Source: Torymus aiolomorphi | Taxonomy: Eukaryota > Arthropoda > Insecta > Hymenoptera > Torymidae | DNA: 64,000 bases | Direction of reading: 5' to 3' | NCBI GenBank assembly: GCA_036365515.1 | Contig: CM070873.1 | Coordinates: 179,318,104-179,382,103, forward strand | Shown here: in pieces, positions 33,184-46,474 of the stretch | Layout: every line of letters begins with the position of its first letter | Position numbering within the stretch: the first letter of the stretch is position 1 | Notes under the pieces: generated by a model | The model's input: the letters and a program-made list of their open reading frames with translations, nothing else | Databases searched by the model: none | Told to the model about the DNA's origin: nothing | Made by a program: the position numbers and the translations under genes

Positions 33184-33386
33184 GGTGATGCGATATTGAC
33201 ACTATTGCCCAAAATTTGGTTCCCGTTTTTCTCATTCAATTTTTAATTTTAAGAAAAAAACTCTTTGATACGTTGTAGTTCTTTATTAAACTTAAAACGT
33301 GTCAAAGAGTTTTTTTCAAAAAGTTTAAAATTGAAGGAGAAAAACGGGAACCGAGAATTGAGTAATGGCGTGGGTATCACATCACC
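33184..33386. mobile_element. 203-bp TTAA-flanked palindromic MITE
   Basis: Begins GGTGATGCGATA and ends TATCACATCACC, with TTAA immediately on both sides (33180-33183 and 33387-33390). The two halves are near-perfect inverted copies (GGTTCCCGTTTTTCTC, AAAAAAACTCTTTGA) meeting at a short loop. The TTAA duplication is the hallmark of the piggyBac superfamily. No coding sequence is present. Confidence 0.8.
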
Positions 33387-33390
33387 TTAA

Positions 33391-33495
33391 ACTGTAAATG
33401 GTTGAGCCCACCACATATGTATGGGAGAAAGGTGGGCCATCCCAGAGCAGCTCTGAACTGACCATTTCTTGTCCAGCCTAGATGCGTAATATACT
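33391..33495 (+). repeat. GC-rich end motif, outer diverged copy
   Basis: GAGCCCACCACATATGTATG, CAGAGCAGCTCTGAA and GCGTAATATACTATA correspond position by position to the motif at 35795-35890 and 13938-14042, and inverted to 35107-35202 and 13207-13309. Here it stands at the outer end of a palindrome arm. Confidence 0.65.
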
Positions 33496-33497
33496 AT

Positions 33498-35202
33498 ACA
33501 AAAGTAATTAATGATATTATCATACAGCAGTCTTATAGTAGCACTAATTTAAGGCTTTAATAATCAATTTCTAGTACAAGAAAATGAAAATACTTATAAT
33601 ATGCTCTGAAAAAAAATTATAAAAATATGAACTAAAAGCTTGGTTTTAAGATCTAATTTGTTAAAAAAAATATCGATCCCTTTAGTATTTATGTAATTTG
33701 TCTTCTTAATAATAATCTTTCAAAGTATAAAATAAGGTATGTATATAAGTTTTTCCTGCAAACTGAAAACATAAAAAGAATGATATTGTCATATGACTTT
33801 ACAATAATTAATAGTATTGTTAAATTATCATCATACCTAAGAATATACGCGTTTTATTATATTTTTTCAAAAAATTTTACTAATGTAATCATTTTATCGA
33901 GCTCCTTGAAGAAACATTCAAATTTAAAAATTTTGTGAATAAAAATACTATCATTTACTAATGATATTAAAAATATACTATACTATAATTTTCATGACTG
34001 TATAAACTCTCTCCCTCCTTCTCTTTCCCACACCACTCTCTCTCCCTCGCTCTCTCTCAACACCCGTCAACCTGAGTACCAAAAACTTTAATGAGAGCTT
34101 AAATATTTTTTTTAAAACAATCAACACAGTTTTTAAAAGCTAATTTTTTAAGTACGTTCTATAACAACATAATTTGTGTAGTCCGTTTAATTCTTCTACT
34201 CTCTTCTATTCAATAAGCACTCTTTACAAATGATAATAATTTTTTTCATGACTGTACAAATAATATTGCTAATATAAAACTTTCTATGAAAGTATAAAAT
34301 AAGGCAAGTATAGACGCTTTTTCTGGATAATCTATAAAAAACAACACAATTTGTCTAGTCCTTTTATTTCTTCAAATCTCATCTATTCAGTAAGCACTCT
34401 CTACAAATGGTAATAATTTCTTTCATGACTGTACAAATAATCTATAAGATAATAATATTTATGATTTTGTAAAAGAAATCAGATAAATACGAATGAAAAA
34501 GCCTTTTAATTCTTTGAATCATTGTATGCTGAACAAATTATATGTAAGTAAGTACATTCAAATTGTTCACTGCAAATCAAACAAACGAAATTTTTGAAAT
34601 CAATTATCGATAGACAAGTAATGCAAACAACTCTCGGAAACTACTGTATGACTATTCTCAGAAATGTATTCAAATTTGTTCACCTTTCTGAGCTATGCAA
34701 ATTAAACACAAGAAAGTACTGAAATCCATTTATTGTAGTCAAGTACCGGCCATAAGTTAACTTGACTGACATAATAGAACTTTTCGTATCTCACGTGTAA
34801 AATTACATTTCACGCCCACGTTGTAACTTCAAAATTATTCAGCCAGCGGGCATAAAATACTACTTAACGCCCAAGAGGTCCAATAGCTCACCTACTCTTA
34901 CAAAACTTTATAGAACCAACGCACTTTACGCCCGTGTGGGCGAAAATTATTTTAATTATTTAACTATAATACCTTCTCTTTATTTCTAAAATTCATAAGA
35001 ATTTTTTCAGATATTTACGAAAAGTCAAAGCCTATATAAAAAAAATTACATAGTTATCAACACATCACTATTTTTCATTATTCTTTCTCAATTTTGAACT
35101 CTCTATAATATTACGCACCGGAAAAGAGAAGGCTAGAGCTGCTCTAGCAGGGGTGGACCTCCGATCTCCCATACATATTTGGCGGGCCCGACCATTTGCA
35201 GT
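33498..35202 (+). repeat. Palindrome 2, left arm
   Basis: About 1.7 kb matching the reverse complement of 35795-37493. It is homologous to the arm of palindrome 1 over its inner ~1.4 kb and extends further outward. The inner end carries the inverted GC-rich motif (CGTAATATT side outward, GGCGGGCCCGACCATTTGCA inward), so the arm is bounded on both sides by inverted copies of that motif. Confidence 0.85.
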
Positions 35203-35794
35203 TCAAGGTGTAAGAAATGGTCATTTTCATATAAATATTCATATGTTTAAAGATCAGATAAAATGTATAAATGGGTTGCTTCTATTAATTAATATTAACT
35301 AATATCAACTACTGATCCGTGAATCTATCACTCTGCTTTTAAATAGAAAGTGCAAACCCGCCTGAAAGTATCATATGAAATGTCATATGTAATCCCATAA
35401 TATATAAAATTGCAGATGACATCGCATATGAGATCTGATACGATATAATGCCTGAAATTCTCATATGACATCTTATATGATATTTACACGCGGGAAAAGG
35501 ATACACAATAGGTTACTTATAAAACGGTTAGTAAAATGTAAAGCACTTTTAAATAGACTATAAATTTATATGAATTTTTTATTTTATTTTCGTTTAAAAA
35601 GGACGGACACAAAGAAAAATATTGTGGGTAAGAAAAGTAAATCATGATTCTGCATATATAGGGATGTTGTACTTAATGGTACCAATTAAAAATTAAAGCC
35701 AATGTAATTATTTATAGTAGACTTATAGGTATAAATATTGTTAATGAATTTATGCAATAATTTTGTATTCTATATTTAAGTAGCCCACCGGTAA
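35203..35794. repeat. Palindrome 2 spacer
   Basis: 592 bp homologous to the spacer of palindrome 1 in reverse. It contains GGTCATTTTCATATAAAT and TCATATGAGA/ATATGAGATCTGAT short palindromes. Confidence 0.75.
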
Positions 35795-37493
35795 ATTGCA
35801 AATCGTCGGGCCCGCCAAGTATGTATGGGAGATCGGAGGACAACCCCTGCTAGAGCAGCTCTAGACTTCTGTTTTCCTCCCAAGCTGCGTAATATTATAG
35901 AAAGTTCAAAATTGAGAAAGAATAATGAAAAATAGTGATGTGTTGGTAACTATGTAATTTTTTTATATAGGCTTTGACTTTTCGCAAATATCTGAAAAAA
36001 TTCTTATGAATTTTAGAAATGAAGAGAGTGCAATATAGTTATATAATTAAAATAATTTTCGCCCACACGGGCGTAAAGTGCGTTGGTTCTTTAAGTTTTG
36101 TAAGAGTATGTGAGCTATTAGGCTTCTTGGGCGTTAAGTAGTATTTTATGCCCGCTGGCTGAATAATTTTGAAGTTACAAAGTGGGCGTAAAATCTAATT
36201 TTACACGCGGGATACGAAAAGTTCTATTATGTCAATCAAGTTTGCTTATGGCCGATACTTGACTAGAATAAATTGATTTCAGTACTTTCTTGTGTTTAAT
36301 TTGTATAGCTCAGAAACATGAGCAAATTTGAATATATTTTTGAGAACAGTCATACAGTACTTTCCAAGAGTTGTTTGCATTACTTGACTATCTATAATTG
36401 ATTTCACAACTTTCGTTTGTTTGATTTGCAGTGAACAATTTTAATGTACTTACTTACATATAATTTGTTCAGCATACAATGACCCAAAGAATTAAAAGGC
36501 TTTTTCATTCGTATTTATTTGATTTCTTTTACAAAATCATAAATACTATTTTTTATAGATTATTTGTACAGTCATGAAAAAAATTATTTCCATTTGTAGA
36601 GAGTGCTTATTGAATAGATGAGATTCAAAGAAATAAAAGGACTAGACAAATTGTTTTGCTTTTTATAGATTATCCAGAAAAAACGTCTATATTAGCCTTA
36701 TTTTATACTTTCGTAGAAAGTTTTATATTAGCAATATTATTAATTGTACAGTCATGAAAAAAATTATTACCATTTGTAAAGAGTGCTTATTCAAAAGAAG
36801 AGAGTAGAAGAATTAAAAAGACTAGACAAATTATGTTGTTATAGAACGTATTTAAAAAATTAGCTTTTAAAAAACGTGTTGATTGTTAAAAAAAAAATAT
36901 TTAAGCTCTCATTAAAGATTTTGGTACTCAGGTTGACGGATTTTGAGAGAGAGAGTGGGATGGGAAAGAGAAGGAGGGAGAGAGTTTATGCAGTCATGAA
37001 AATTATAGTATAGTATATTGTTAATATCATTAGTAAATGATAGTATCTTTATTCACAAAATTTTAAATTTGAATGTTTCTTCAAGGAGCTCGATAAAATC
37101 ATTACATTAATAAAATTCTTTGAAATAATGTAATCAAACGCTTATATTCTTAGGTATGATGATAATTTAACAATACTCTTAATTATTGTAAAGTCATATG
37201 ACAATATCATCCTTTTTATGTTTTCAGATTGCAGGAAAAAGTTATATACATTCCTTATTTTATACTTCGAAAGATTATTATTAAGAAGACAAATTACATA
37301 AATATTAAAGGGATCGATATTTTTTTGAATAAATTAGATCTTAAAACGAAGCTTTTAGTTCATATTTTTATAATTTTTTTTCAGAGCATATTATAAATAT
37401 TTTCATTTTTTGGTACTAGAAATTGATTATTAAAGCCTTAAATTAGTCCTTCTATAAGACTGCTATATGATAATATCATTAATTATTTTTGTA
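35795..37493 (-). repeat. Palindrome 2, right arm
   Basis: Inverted copy of 33498-35202. The outer end (ATCATTAATTATTTTTGTA) stops without the outer GC-rich motif that flanks the left arm. No open frame longer than chance is seen. Confidence 0.85.
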
Positions 37494-37495
37494 GC

Positions 37496-38515
37496 TTCGC
37501 AATTATTTTTTATTTATAACATTAGCAGATTTTTTTACATAAACAAACAGTTATTTTACTTTTAATACAAAATAGATGATATGCAAACATTTATATATTG
37601 TATAAGATGTGAAGGTAGATTAGAAAAATTATTAAAAGTCTAATACAAGTGTGCAGTGACAGTTGAATTAAAGTTTTAGTACTTGAACTTTTATTGGAAA
37701 CTTTCTACTTAAAATGGTAGGAACGATACTAAAGAAAAAGTAAGTCCATATTAACTCACATATACAAAAAAACATTTAGTGTTCAGATTTAAAGCAACTT
37801 TTAAAGGAAGCAAAAGATATACTATTGTGCATAAAAACATTATGGATCCTTTTCTTCTACCAGAAAGCTATCATCATCAACCATCCTCTGAATCTCACTA
37901 TGATATAATTGACATTTTATTTTCTAAAGGCAAAATTGTTACGATTTCGCAATACAATAAATTTATCTGTTAATTTTTCTTTATATATTAAAATTTTTTA
38001 ATTTCTCTTTATATATTGTATTTTTAAATTAAACATATATTAATTAAAAACATAAAAAGCATATAGGAAATTTCTTTTTATTTATTAAAGCTGGAATCTT
38101 TACTTGATTTGTACTTCATAATATATTCACCAAAGACTGAGAATCTGAAAATTAAATAATCACACAACGTATCTATTTGTTATTTTCTTAAATTTTATAT
38201 ATATACTGTAATATTTACAGAATACATGGCTCCTCTGAAAAATTTGGCGCCGCTCACCATGAGCCAATAATTAATTATATTATTCTCAACACTTGGATTT
38301 GTTGAAATTATCACTAGAACCCGGTCAAAAATATCCAGCTAGGAAACCCAGTTGGATCCATGTCACAGTGGAAATCCAGCTGGATCCGCATGAATTTACA
38401 CAGATTTCAGTAGATTAGATTAGACCACTTGTATTAATAATCCATCATTGCTACACGACTTGTAAAATGTGAGAAAAAAGCTTTCTCGATATTCTTTTAT
38501 AGTACAGATATAAGT
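37496..38515. other. AT-rich flank with one unassigned 74-codon frame
   Basis: The frame 37752-37976 (with an ATG at 37842, MDPFLLPESYHHQPSSESHY) is not low-complexity, but I recognise no family and it may be chance. Near 38.3 kb CCAGTTGGATCC and CCAGCTGGATCC repeat. Sequence at 38430-38510 resembles 49040-49150 on the other side of the Gypsy element (AATAATCCATCATTG / AATAACCCATTATTG). Confidence 0.35.
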
Positions 38516-39486
38516 TGTGACGTGGCAAATTGCACGTCACCTTGGAAAGTGCAGACATGGAGGTACGTGGCAGTCGCGGCGAGCAACGTCCAGGCACGCG
38601 ACGTCGTACACACACCCACATGTGCGCGCCCGCCTTACCTCTACCCTTTCCCCGCGGGCAACTCCATCCCGTTTCTCTACTCACGTGCATCTCTGGCCAG
38701 GAGACGAAGACACCAGCAGCGGCTTCAGCACGAACAAGCTATAGCTGGAGCATGAGCGAGCTCGCTCTCCCAGGCCGCTGACAGGTGCAGCCGACAGCCG
38801 AGAGAGAGAGACGCAGTAGCTCAGCGCTGTATCGGCCATCCGCCGGACGGCGCGTGCGAGCATCGGCAGTATACGAAATGCTCGCGCGCGCCGCAGTGAA
38901 GAAGGCGGCCGATCGACGAACGAAGGGATAGCGGAGCAGAGCAGCGTGAGCGCACCGGCCGGCATTTTTTCCATTCTGTCGCCTACCGCCATGCCGCGAG
39001 CCGCCAACATGCTGAGCATTACGGAAACCTCGCGTGTGTGTGTCACCGGTCAGCGTAGTCGTTGCCGAGCGAGAGAGAGAGCTGCCACGATGGTCGACCT
39101 AGTGGGTCTGCCAGGCGAACGAGGGTGAGAAAGAGTAGCCTGTAGCAGCAGAACCTGGCCGAGGTTGGTGTCCCAGTATTCCCACCCAGCGTTCTTCGCG
39201 TTGTGTGTGCGCGTATCCGCGTCGGGAGTCGCAAGAGACTCCGAATTTGCGCCAGCTGCAGCTCGAGCTCTAGCTGTAGCTTAGAATAGGGTTATTAGAT
39301 ATCCTGGCTGAAGCTAGCCGCCGAATTAGTTTAACGGTGCAAGTGACGCGTACAACTGGCACCCATATTAGTGTGTAATGGAGTAGATCAGTACTCAATA
39401 AAGTACTTAGTCCTTTTTTACCAGTGTAGTTGTTTAGTAGTTAAGTACCCGCGAACCTCTGCCTTGATCCCTGGCAGAGCGTTACA
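38516..39486 (+). repeat. 5' LTR of Gypsy element 1
   Basis: 971 bp, TG...CA ends. A polyadenylation signal AATAAA lies at 39397-39402. It retains the uninterrupted site TTTAACGGTGCAAG where the 3' LTR carries an insertion. GC-rich compared with its surroundings. Confidence 0.92.
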
Positions 39487-39510
39487 AGTTGCGCAGCCAA
39501 CATGGGGCCA
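39487..39510 (+). other. Presumed primer-binding site region, element 1
   Basis: Sequence directly after the LTR (AGTTGCGCAGCCAACATGG) sits where a tRNA primer should pair. The expected TGG start appears changed to TTG, compared with ACTGGCGCC in element 2. The tRNA cannot be named with confidence. Confidence 0.4.
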
Positions 39511-40357
39511 CGGTAAAGGCCGTGGAAAAGTTAAGGAATCTGTGTCGTGATTTCGCCATCCCCGCGCGCACACACAACGGGAAACCGTATGGGAGAAGCA
39601 TTCTGGCAGCCATTTTGCGCTCAAAGCATCTACCGCGTGCAGGTGTTAATAGACGACGTGAGCAAATTGAATTTGGCCAGACGCTTTAGATTAAGTTGTT
39701 GGAATAATATTGTTTCAAATAATCATTTAATTACTTGAGAAATTTTATTGCAATTTGTGCGTGATTTTGCGATTAAGAGTTAATGAGATACTCGCAAAAT
39801 CACATCTTGCTACAGCTTTAGCCACGCGGCCCAGAGAATTGTTGCAACGTGCTCAGGGAGTGTGAATATTAAGAATAACTTCCTGAACACGCGTGCACGA
39901 CAGAATCATTTCTCAATTTTACGTTTTTTTGTGCTTGACATTTTTCTTTTCCCATTTCGGTGCTTATTTTTATTTTTACTTTAATTTCTCCCCCCCCCCC
40001 CTTGGAGAGATTGCTCGCTTACGGTCCTTTCCGCATAACTGTCCATAAACGTTCCCACGCCTCCGTTATAAGATTTTTAATAGAAACGGGAGGGGAACTT
40101 TTTTGAGGGAATTCAGTTCGCTTTGCAAGGAGCAAGTGCGTAAGAGTCGCACTTGACCTTCTCACTTCAACTCGGTTGATTGGCTTGATTTTCTTTCGTT
40201 TGGTTTTTTTGCTTTGCTGTGCTTGCTGTTTAGATTTATTCTCTTTGGTTCTGTTAAAGTTAGTATTTGTAATAGTAAAGTAAAGAAAATCGTGAGTAAA
40301 ATTAGATTGCGAAGGAAAATTCGTGGAGCTGTTAGACCGAGGCTAACTGAGAAGGTA
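39511..40357 (+). other. Leader between LTR and gag, element 1
   Basis: Non-coding, with a poly-C run (about 39990-40002). No other signal recognised. Confidence 0.5.
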
Positions 40358-42848
40358 ATGCAGATGGAGAATCCTGACTGGAGTTGGGCTTCGCTCGGTG
40401 TCGACGAGAATGATCTAATGTGCGTCGACCCGATAGCTGCAGCTCAAGCGCTAAAGCGATCGATTAATAAGTTAACCGACGGGGAAGTCGCGATGATTAC
40501 TCAGCGGTTCGGGCTGAATATTCGCTCGGACGCGATCATTTTGCGTAATAGATTGAAGAGGCACGAGATGCGACGCCATTTTGGGACAGACGCCGCGCCA
40601 TGGGATCCGGCCAGAGACGAGCCGGCGGACGAGTCCACTTCTGCGCACAGTCCTTCGTCGTCGAGTAGGCATTCTGTTGCACGTTTTACGCCATCTAGGG
40701 TTCCAGTGCAGCCGGCGGTAGCTCCAGAGTATTCAGAAGTAGAGCCGCTTTCCAGAGGCCAATCGATAGGTAGATTTCGCGGTCCAATTTCGATGGAGGA
40801 GCCGTCGCAGACTTTTACGTCGAGGCTGCACATCGAAGTGAGTGAGCCGCGACGTGCGGCCGAGCAGTCTACAGCTGGCAACCATGTTGTTCCAGTGATA
40901 CAGAGTTCTGACGCGCAGAGGCGCGTTAGCATCGCCGCGCCCGAAGTTTTTCATGACACGAGGGAGTCAGCTCCTAATCCGCGTGCACAATCCACACGTT
41001 ATGCTCTCGGTCCACTTCGTGCTCACGAGCATAGCACGTTCATGGAAAATAGTATGGATTTAACGAGTGTGGCGAGTGCGCGGAACGAGATTCCATTATC
41101 TGCGAGTGAAGGAGGGGAGGCAGCCGAATGGATTGTTCGACGGTACGTCGTTTTTACCGCTTCCAGCGTTGCCGTCGCAGCAGATGAGATACCGGGCCCC
41201 TCCGTCCACGATGTACTCGGGAAGAGAGTTCAGCAGCGGTTTTTCCGGAGCTGGTTCGCTACCTTCGGCGAGTATTCCTCAGCTTTCAGCTAATGTTGCG
41301 CTAGGAAATTTCGACGGCATAGTAGAGCCTGCTGTCTATTCACAATGTCCAATGCCGCGAGTAACACCAGATTATCATGAGCCGCCTCTCATGTCGTCAG
41401 CGTCGCTCGCTCAAAATTTTGTTTCAGCTGCAGCTTCCCAAGCGAGCGGATTTGGAACACGAGTCCAGCCGGTGCGCCCGTATTATACTCAGCCAGCGCC
41501 GCTACCGTCGTTTCAGTATCCGCCTGGGTATTTTCCGCAACATTTTGTGTCCTCGTAGCCGATGATGTCCAATGCTCCAGGGTATCCATGGTATAATGGT
41601 AACATTCCGCATTCTGGGTTGTATTTTCCGCCTGCAGTCCCACCACCAGCTGCCATAGGATTTTCATCAGCTCCGATGCATCCTGCTGCAACCTTCTAGT
41701 CTCACCCGGGGAGATTTGATGTTTCTGCTCCTGGGATGAGTCAACATGCGTCGTTTCTCGAGCGTTCATCGCTTTATAAAGAGAAACGCACGACGGAGCT
41801 ACTCTCTAAGTGGCACATTACGTTTAAAGGGGATAGGAAAAGAGACCCCGAAAGTTTCATTGCAGACTTATCAAAATGCAAAGAAACTTACAAACTGACT
41901 CTCGAGGAAATAGTGAAAGCCTTGCCCGCAGCTCTCGATGATGAGTCATGGCAATGGTTTCGCCGAGAGTATCAGTTCTGGAGGACGCTCGAAGAATTTG
42001 TGGACGCGTTTCGCCTGCAGTACAGCTTCGAAGACGTGCAGGAGAGGCTACGGAAGGAGCTGGAGATGCGAACGCAATGACCGAGTGAGGAGATTTCCCC
42101 CTACCTGCTGAAAGTGAGAGATCTGCTGGATCAGCTTAAGCCGCAGCCGACGTTGGGAGAGCAGCTAGACAGAGTATACCAGAAGCTGCACCCCTCATAT
42201 CGGTTGCGCATCGAGAGGAAGGATTTTGAGAATTTTCCGGTATTGTAGAAGCTAGGCAAGCGAGAGGAGCTGCGGAGAGCTTAAGAGAAGGCGTATAAGC
42301 CGCCGCCTACGATTTCGGAGTCAGCTTTTCCTGCTTCGGCGTATATTCCTCCGAAACCGCAGCGGCAGGTGAAACTAGCCTCAGTGGTTCCGAGCACACC
42401 GGAAGAAAACGAGCTGAAGCTGTCCAGCTCAAGCAATCTAGCTCCGGTAGCAGCGACGATAACGGATGAAGGACAGCAGCGACAGTCGACGAGGGAACGG
42501 AAGTTCAAATCGACGGATAGACAGCGGGAAGAGAAGAAAGATCGGAAACGAGATGTTCGCAGCAAGAGTAAGGGTCGCCGCAGCGACCGAAAGGGAAATA
42601 CTCGAGCGAAGCCGGCGGAGAGCCAGCTTAAACAGGAAGAGTTGAAGATCGAGACCGTCCCCTCGAAGGCGAAGTGCGAGGACATGCAGCGACGGAAAAT
42701 GCGAGAGCCATGTTTCCGCTGCGGCCAAGCCGGACATTGGAGACGTGAGTGTATGAATGCTGAGGTCTGCCAAATGTGCGGACAGCCTAATACCACGGCG
42801 CGTCGATGTACCACGTGCAATTCGACTACGGCGGCGGGAAACGAGTAA
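40358..42848 (+). pseudogene. gag: Gag polyprotein, Gypsy element 1
   Basis: The start is at MQMENPDW (40358). The N-terminal ~300 codons (MENPDWSWASLGVDENDLMC, then a Ser/Pro-rich stretch) run in one frame. Near 41145 the sense reading moves to the next frame and continues as Pro/Tyr-rich sequence. A capsid-like domain follows (LSKWHITFKGDRKRDPESFI, ALDDESWQWFRREYQFWRTL), then a Lys/Arg-rich linker and two zinc knuckles (CFRCGQAGHWRREC and CQMCGQPNTTARRCTTC). In-frame stops occur at about 41556, 41697, 42078, 42246 and 42283 before the natural stop at 42846. The capsid domain packages RNA; knuckles bind it. The pol frame begins -1 relative to gag and overlaps its end. Confidence 0.85.
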
Positions 42849-45800
42849 GAGGGGAAGTTAACGGAGTCAACTCACGCCCTCCTACTACAGACTCGACTCC
42901 ACCCACTTCTGATTCGATCGTTGTGACTCCAGAAAACAGTTCGGCTGCAGCTATGAGTGAGGGAGACAACCCTCAAGTTCTAGCTCCCGAATCACTGATA
43001 ATGAGAAGCGCTATCAGCAACGTCGAGCCAAGGTTATTCTTCAACATAGAATTGAATGGAAGAAAACTCTTAGGCATGCTCGACGATGGCTCCGTTCACT
43101 CGTTCCTCGGCAAAGGCGTCAGCAAGGAATTTGCTGAGAAATTGGAGCACGAAGCAGCATCAGTACACGTAGCTGACGGAGGTGCAGTGAAGTTACGAGA
43201 AGTACTGAATATGACGGTAAGCATCGATAATACGAAGTTATCTATGCCCTTCCGTGTAGCAGATGAGCTTCAGTACGACTGCATTCTCGGAATCGACTTC
43301 AAACGGTTGTTTAAGATTAAGATCGACTACGAGAACGATACGTGGCGGACACCGAAGGGAGTAGTGCATCAGTTTTACCCTTACGGCCAAGATCCTACCT
43401 GTTTCCCAGCTCTAGCCAGCATAAGAGGACTGAGTCGTGCTACAGCTGATCAGCAGTTGCTTATTGAAGAAATCAAATAGAGATTGATTCCACCTACACC
43501 GGAAAAGCTAGGGTTAGCTAATGTCGCCCCGCATTTCATTGACATTCAAGGAAATGAACCCATTCGCCAAGCTCCTCGGAAGTATACTCCGAAGATGTTG
43601 CAGACGGCTTGGGCTGAAGTCGATAGGATGCTGGAGGAGGGAATTATCGAGCCATCTGATAGCCCCTGGCGAAGCTGCCCTGTGTTAGTTCCAAAATTGT
43701 ATGACTTGTTCCGAATTTGCATAGACTATAGGCAAGTTAATAAGCATACTAAGTCTATGGCGTATACATTGCGAAACATGGATGATATACTAGATAAGTT
43801 AAGTTCCACTAAGTATATTTCTAAGCTAGATTTAAGCCAGGCATAACACCAGATTCCGTTGGATCCGAAGTGCAGAGAGATCACCGCATTATCATCGCCA
43901 GGGCGAGGAATTTTCCACTTTATCCGGTTACGATATGGGCTGACAAATGCTCCAGCTGTATTCCAGCGCATCATGGATAACCTAATCAAGGCTGCCTGGG
44001 AACCGTATGTGTTCGCCTATTTAGACGAAGTCATTATCGTCTCGCCGACATTTGAAGAGCACACAAACTGGTTAGAGATCGTGCTCACGGCGTTAAAAGA
44101 CGCAAACCTACAGATTAACCTCAAAAAGTCTGAGTTTTGTTGCGCGGAGGTTAAGTACTTAGGTTATATCGTTAACGAGGACGGACTGAAGACTGATGAA
44201 GATAAAGTAAAACCCATCATCGAGTACCCAGAGCCCATCAACATCAGGCAGTTAAGGAGATTTCTCGGCATGATTGGCTGGTACTCCAGATTCATAGCTC
44301 ACCTAACAGGGTATAAAGCACCGCTAACCAAGCTGCTGAGGAAGGATGTTCGGTGGCAGTGGCACGAAGAGCAACAGCAAGCGTTTGAGAAGCTGAAGCT
44401 CGCACTGACGCAAGCTCCTGTGCTTGCAAGGCCAGATCTGTCGCTACCCTTCACTCTGCAAACAGATGCGAGTGATTATACTATAGCTGGAGTACTGACG
44501 AAGGTATTTGATGGCGAGGAGCACGCTATCTATTTTGTGAGTAGGACTCTGTCAAAGGCAGAGAGAAATTATAAAGTCATTGAGGAGGAGTGCCTCGCCG
44601 TCTTATGGTCCGTCGAGAGGCCGCGAGATTATTTGCTAGGCGAGAAGTTTACAGTAATCACAGATCACCACAGCCTGTTGTGGTTAAATACCCTCAAAGA
44701 CCCAGCTGGTCGATTAGCCAGATGGAATACTGCTCTGCAAATGTACAACATTGAATTTGTACACCGTAAGGGAGCGCTGCACAAAGTTCCGGACGCGCAT
44801 TCGCGTGCTTGGGAAGGAACTTATGAGCTCGCTGCTATCGCCACTGCTACAGCTGAAGATCCATGGTATCAAGGGAGAATCAGCAATATCGAGAAAAACC
44901 CTAGGAAATACCCGGATTGGAAGGTTGTAAATGGCTTACTACACGCGCACCGTCCGAATAACACTGTGGATCCGTTGCTGCCGGACATGGATGCGTGGAA
45001 GCTCGTCCTCCCTGAAGCAGAACGAGAAAAAGCTCTAGCTGAAGCTCATAACACTCCACAAGCAGGTCACGTAGGTGTGGAGAAGACTTTTGCGAGAGTG
45101 GGGACATATTATTATTGGCCAGGCTATTATCGAGACGTGTGTTGATACGTAGCTGCCTGCCAAGTATGTGAAGCTCACAAAAGCTCTCAGCAAGCTCCAG
45201 CTGGGCTGATGACGGAGAGAAACATGGACGGTCCATGGATTGTCGTAGCAGCTGATATAATTGGCCGAAAACCTCCCTCGCGTACTGGTAATAGGTATTG
45301 AATTGTCTTTGAAGACCTGTTTACTAGATACGTTGAGCTGAAGGCGTTGAGGAAAGGAGATGCTAAATCAGTGCTAAAAGTCTTTGAGGAATTGATCGTA
45401 AATCGTTGGGGTTGCCCTCGGATTTTGCTTACGGATAATGGCACAGAATTCTTTAACCGAATGGTTACTGAGAGGTTAGATGAATATGGAATTCTACAAT
45501 CCACGATTCCGCCCTACCATGCACAAGCAAACCCGATGGAAAGAGTCAACCGTAATTTACGACCAATGATCAACAGCTTTTTAGCCGAGGATCACCGAGA
45601 TTGGGACTTGCACTTAAACGAATTGTGTTTCGCGTTAAATAGTGCTGTGCACTCGTCGTTAGTGGTTTCTCCGGCATTTCTTAATTTGGGGAGTAATCCT
45701 GTTCCTTCCTCCTTACTCCGGAATCGCCAGAAAAACCTTCTTCCTACCTCCCCTCCTGCTGTGGATAAATGGAAGACTCGAGCCAGCCGATTGCCTGCCT

Positions 45801-46474
45801 TGCATGATTTGGTACGCAGACACATGGATAAAGCTGTATCAAGGCAAGCGCGGAATTAGAACAAAAATCGACGAGAGGACCTCTACCAAGTCGGAGACCT
45901 CGTGAGGCGCCGAAACCATGTGCTATCGTCCGCAGAGGAGCGATTTGCAGCTAAGCAATCGCCTAGGTTTGTTGGACCGGCTAAGGTGGTAGAAGTCTAC
46001 TCTCCAGTAGTGTACTTGGTGGAGGATCTTGACTCGCAAAGGCGGACGAAGGTATTCGTGCATGACTTAAAAAGGTATACGCCGCCAAGAAATGTACCAC
46101 CGCCGGGAAACCAAATTACATCCCAGATTCCTGTCGTTGTAGATGATGGATTCGTCGGACGACGGATGGGTGCCATTCCTGGCCATTGGCAAGGCTGCAC
46201 CACACGCGCGTCAACCGCCACCACCGCCCCGACAACTCGGCCGAGGACGCGGCCGAGGTCGCCCATCAGGGCTCCAGCTCCTGCCGGGGTTGGCCCCGCT
46301 TCTGCCCGGACCGGCCCTGGACCAGCTCGGCGCCGAGGGCGCCCCCCGAAATTTTCAGGGAGGATCCAACATCTCCCCGACGCCGATGGCCCCAGTGCCG
46401 ACCCACGCCGAGGACGAGGAAGGCCTCACAAGACCCCTTCCTTGGAGCCGCGGCAGGGGAAGGCCGATGCCTAA
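42806..46474 (+). pseudogene. pol: Pol polyprotein (protease-RT-RNase H-integrase), Gypsy element 1
   Basis: One frame throughout, -1 relative to gag, interrupted only by nonsense codons at about 43478, 43844, 45143, 45299 and 45857. The protease has MLDDGSVHSFLG where D-T/S-G is expected, so its active-site Thr/Ser is replaced. RT keeps DLFRICIDYRQVNKHT and LRYGLTNAPAVFQRIM, but the catalytic Y-x-D-D reads YLDE. RNase H has TDASDYTIAGV and ITDHHSLLWL. The integrase zinc finger (HNTPQAGHVG...CQVCEAHK) precedes the core (AADIIG, TDNGTEFFN, ANPMERVNR). A GPY/F-like module (SPRFVGPAKVVEVY) follows, then a Pro/Arg-rich tail with AT-hook-like RRGRPPKFS and RGRGRPHKTP. Confidence 0.9.

Noticed and set aside
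38881..39128. Possible host promoter/5' UTR because of high GC content
   Set aside because: It is part of the LTR of Gypsy element 1 and is duplicated at 47.8-48.1 kb.
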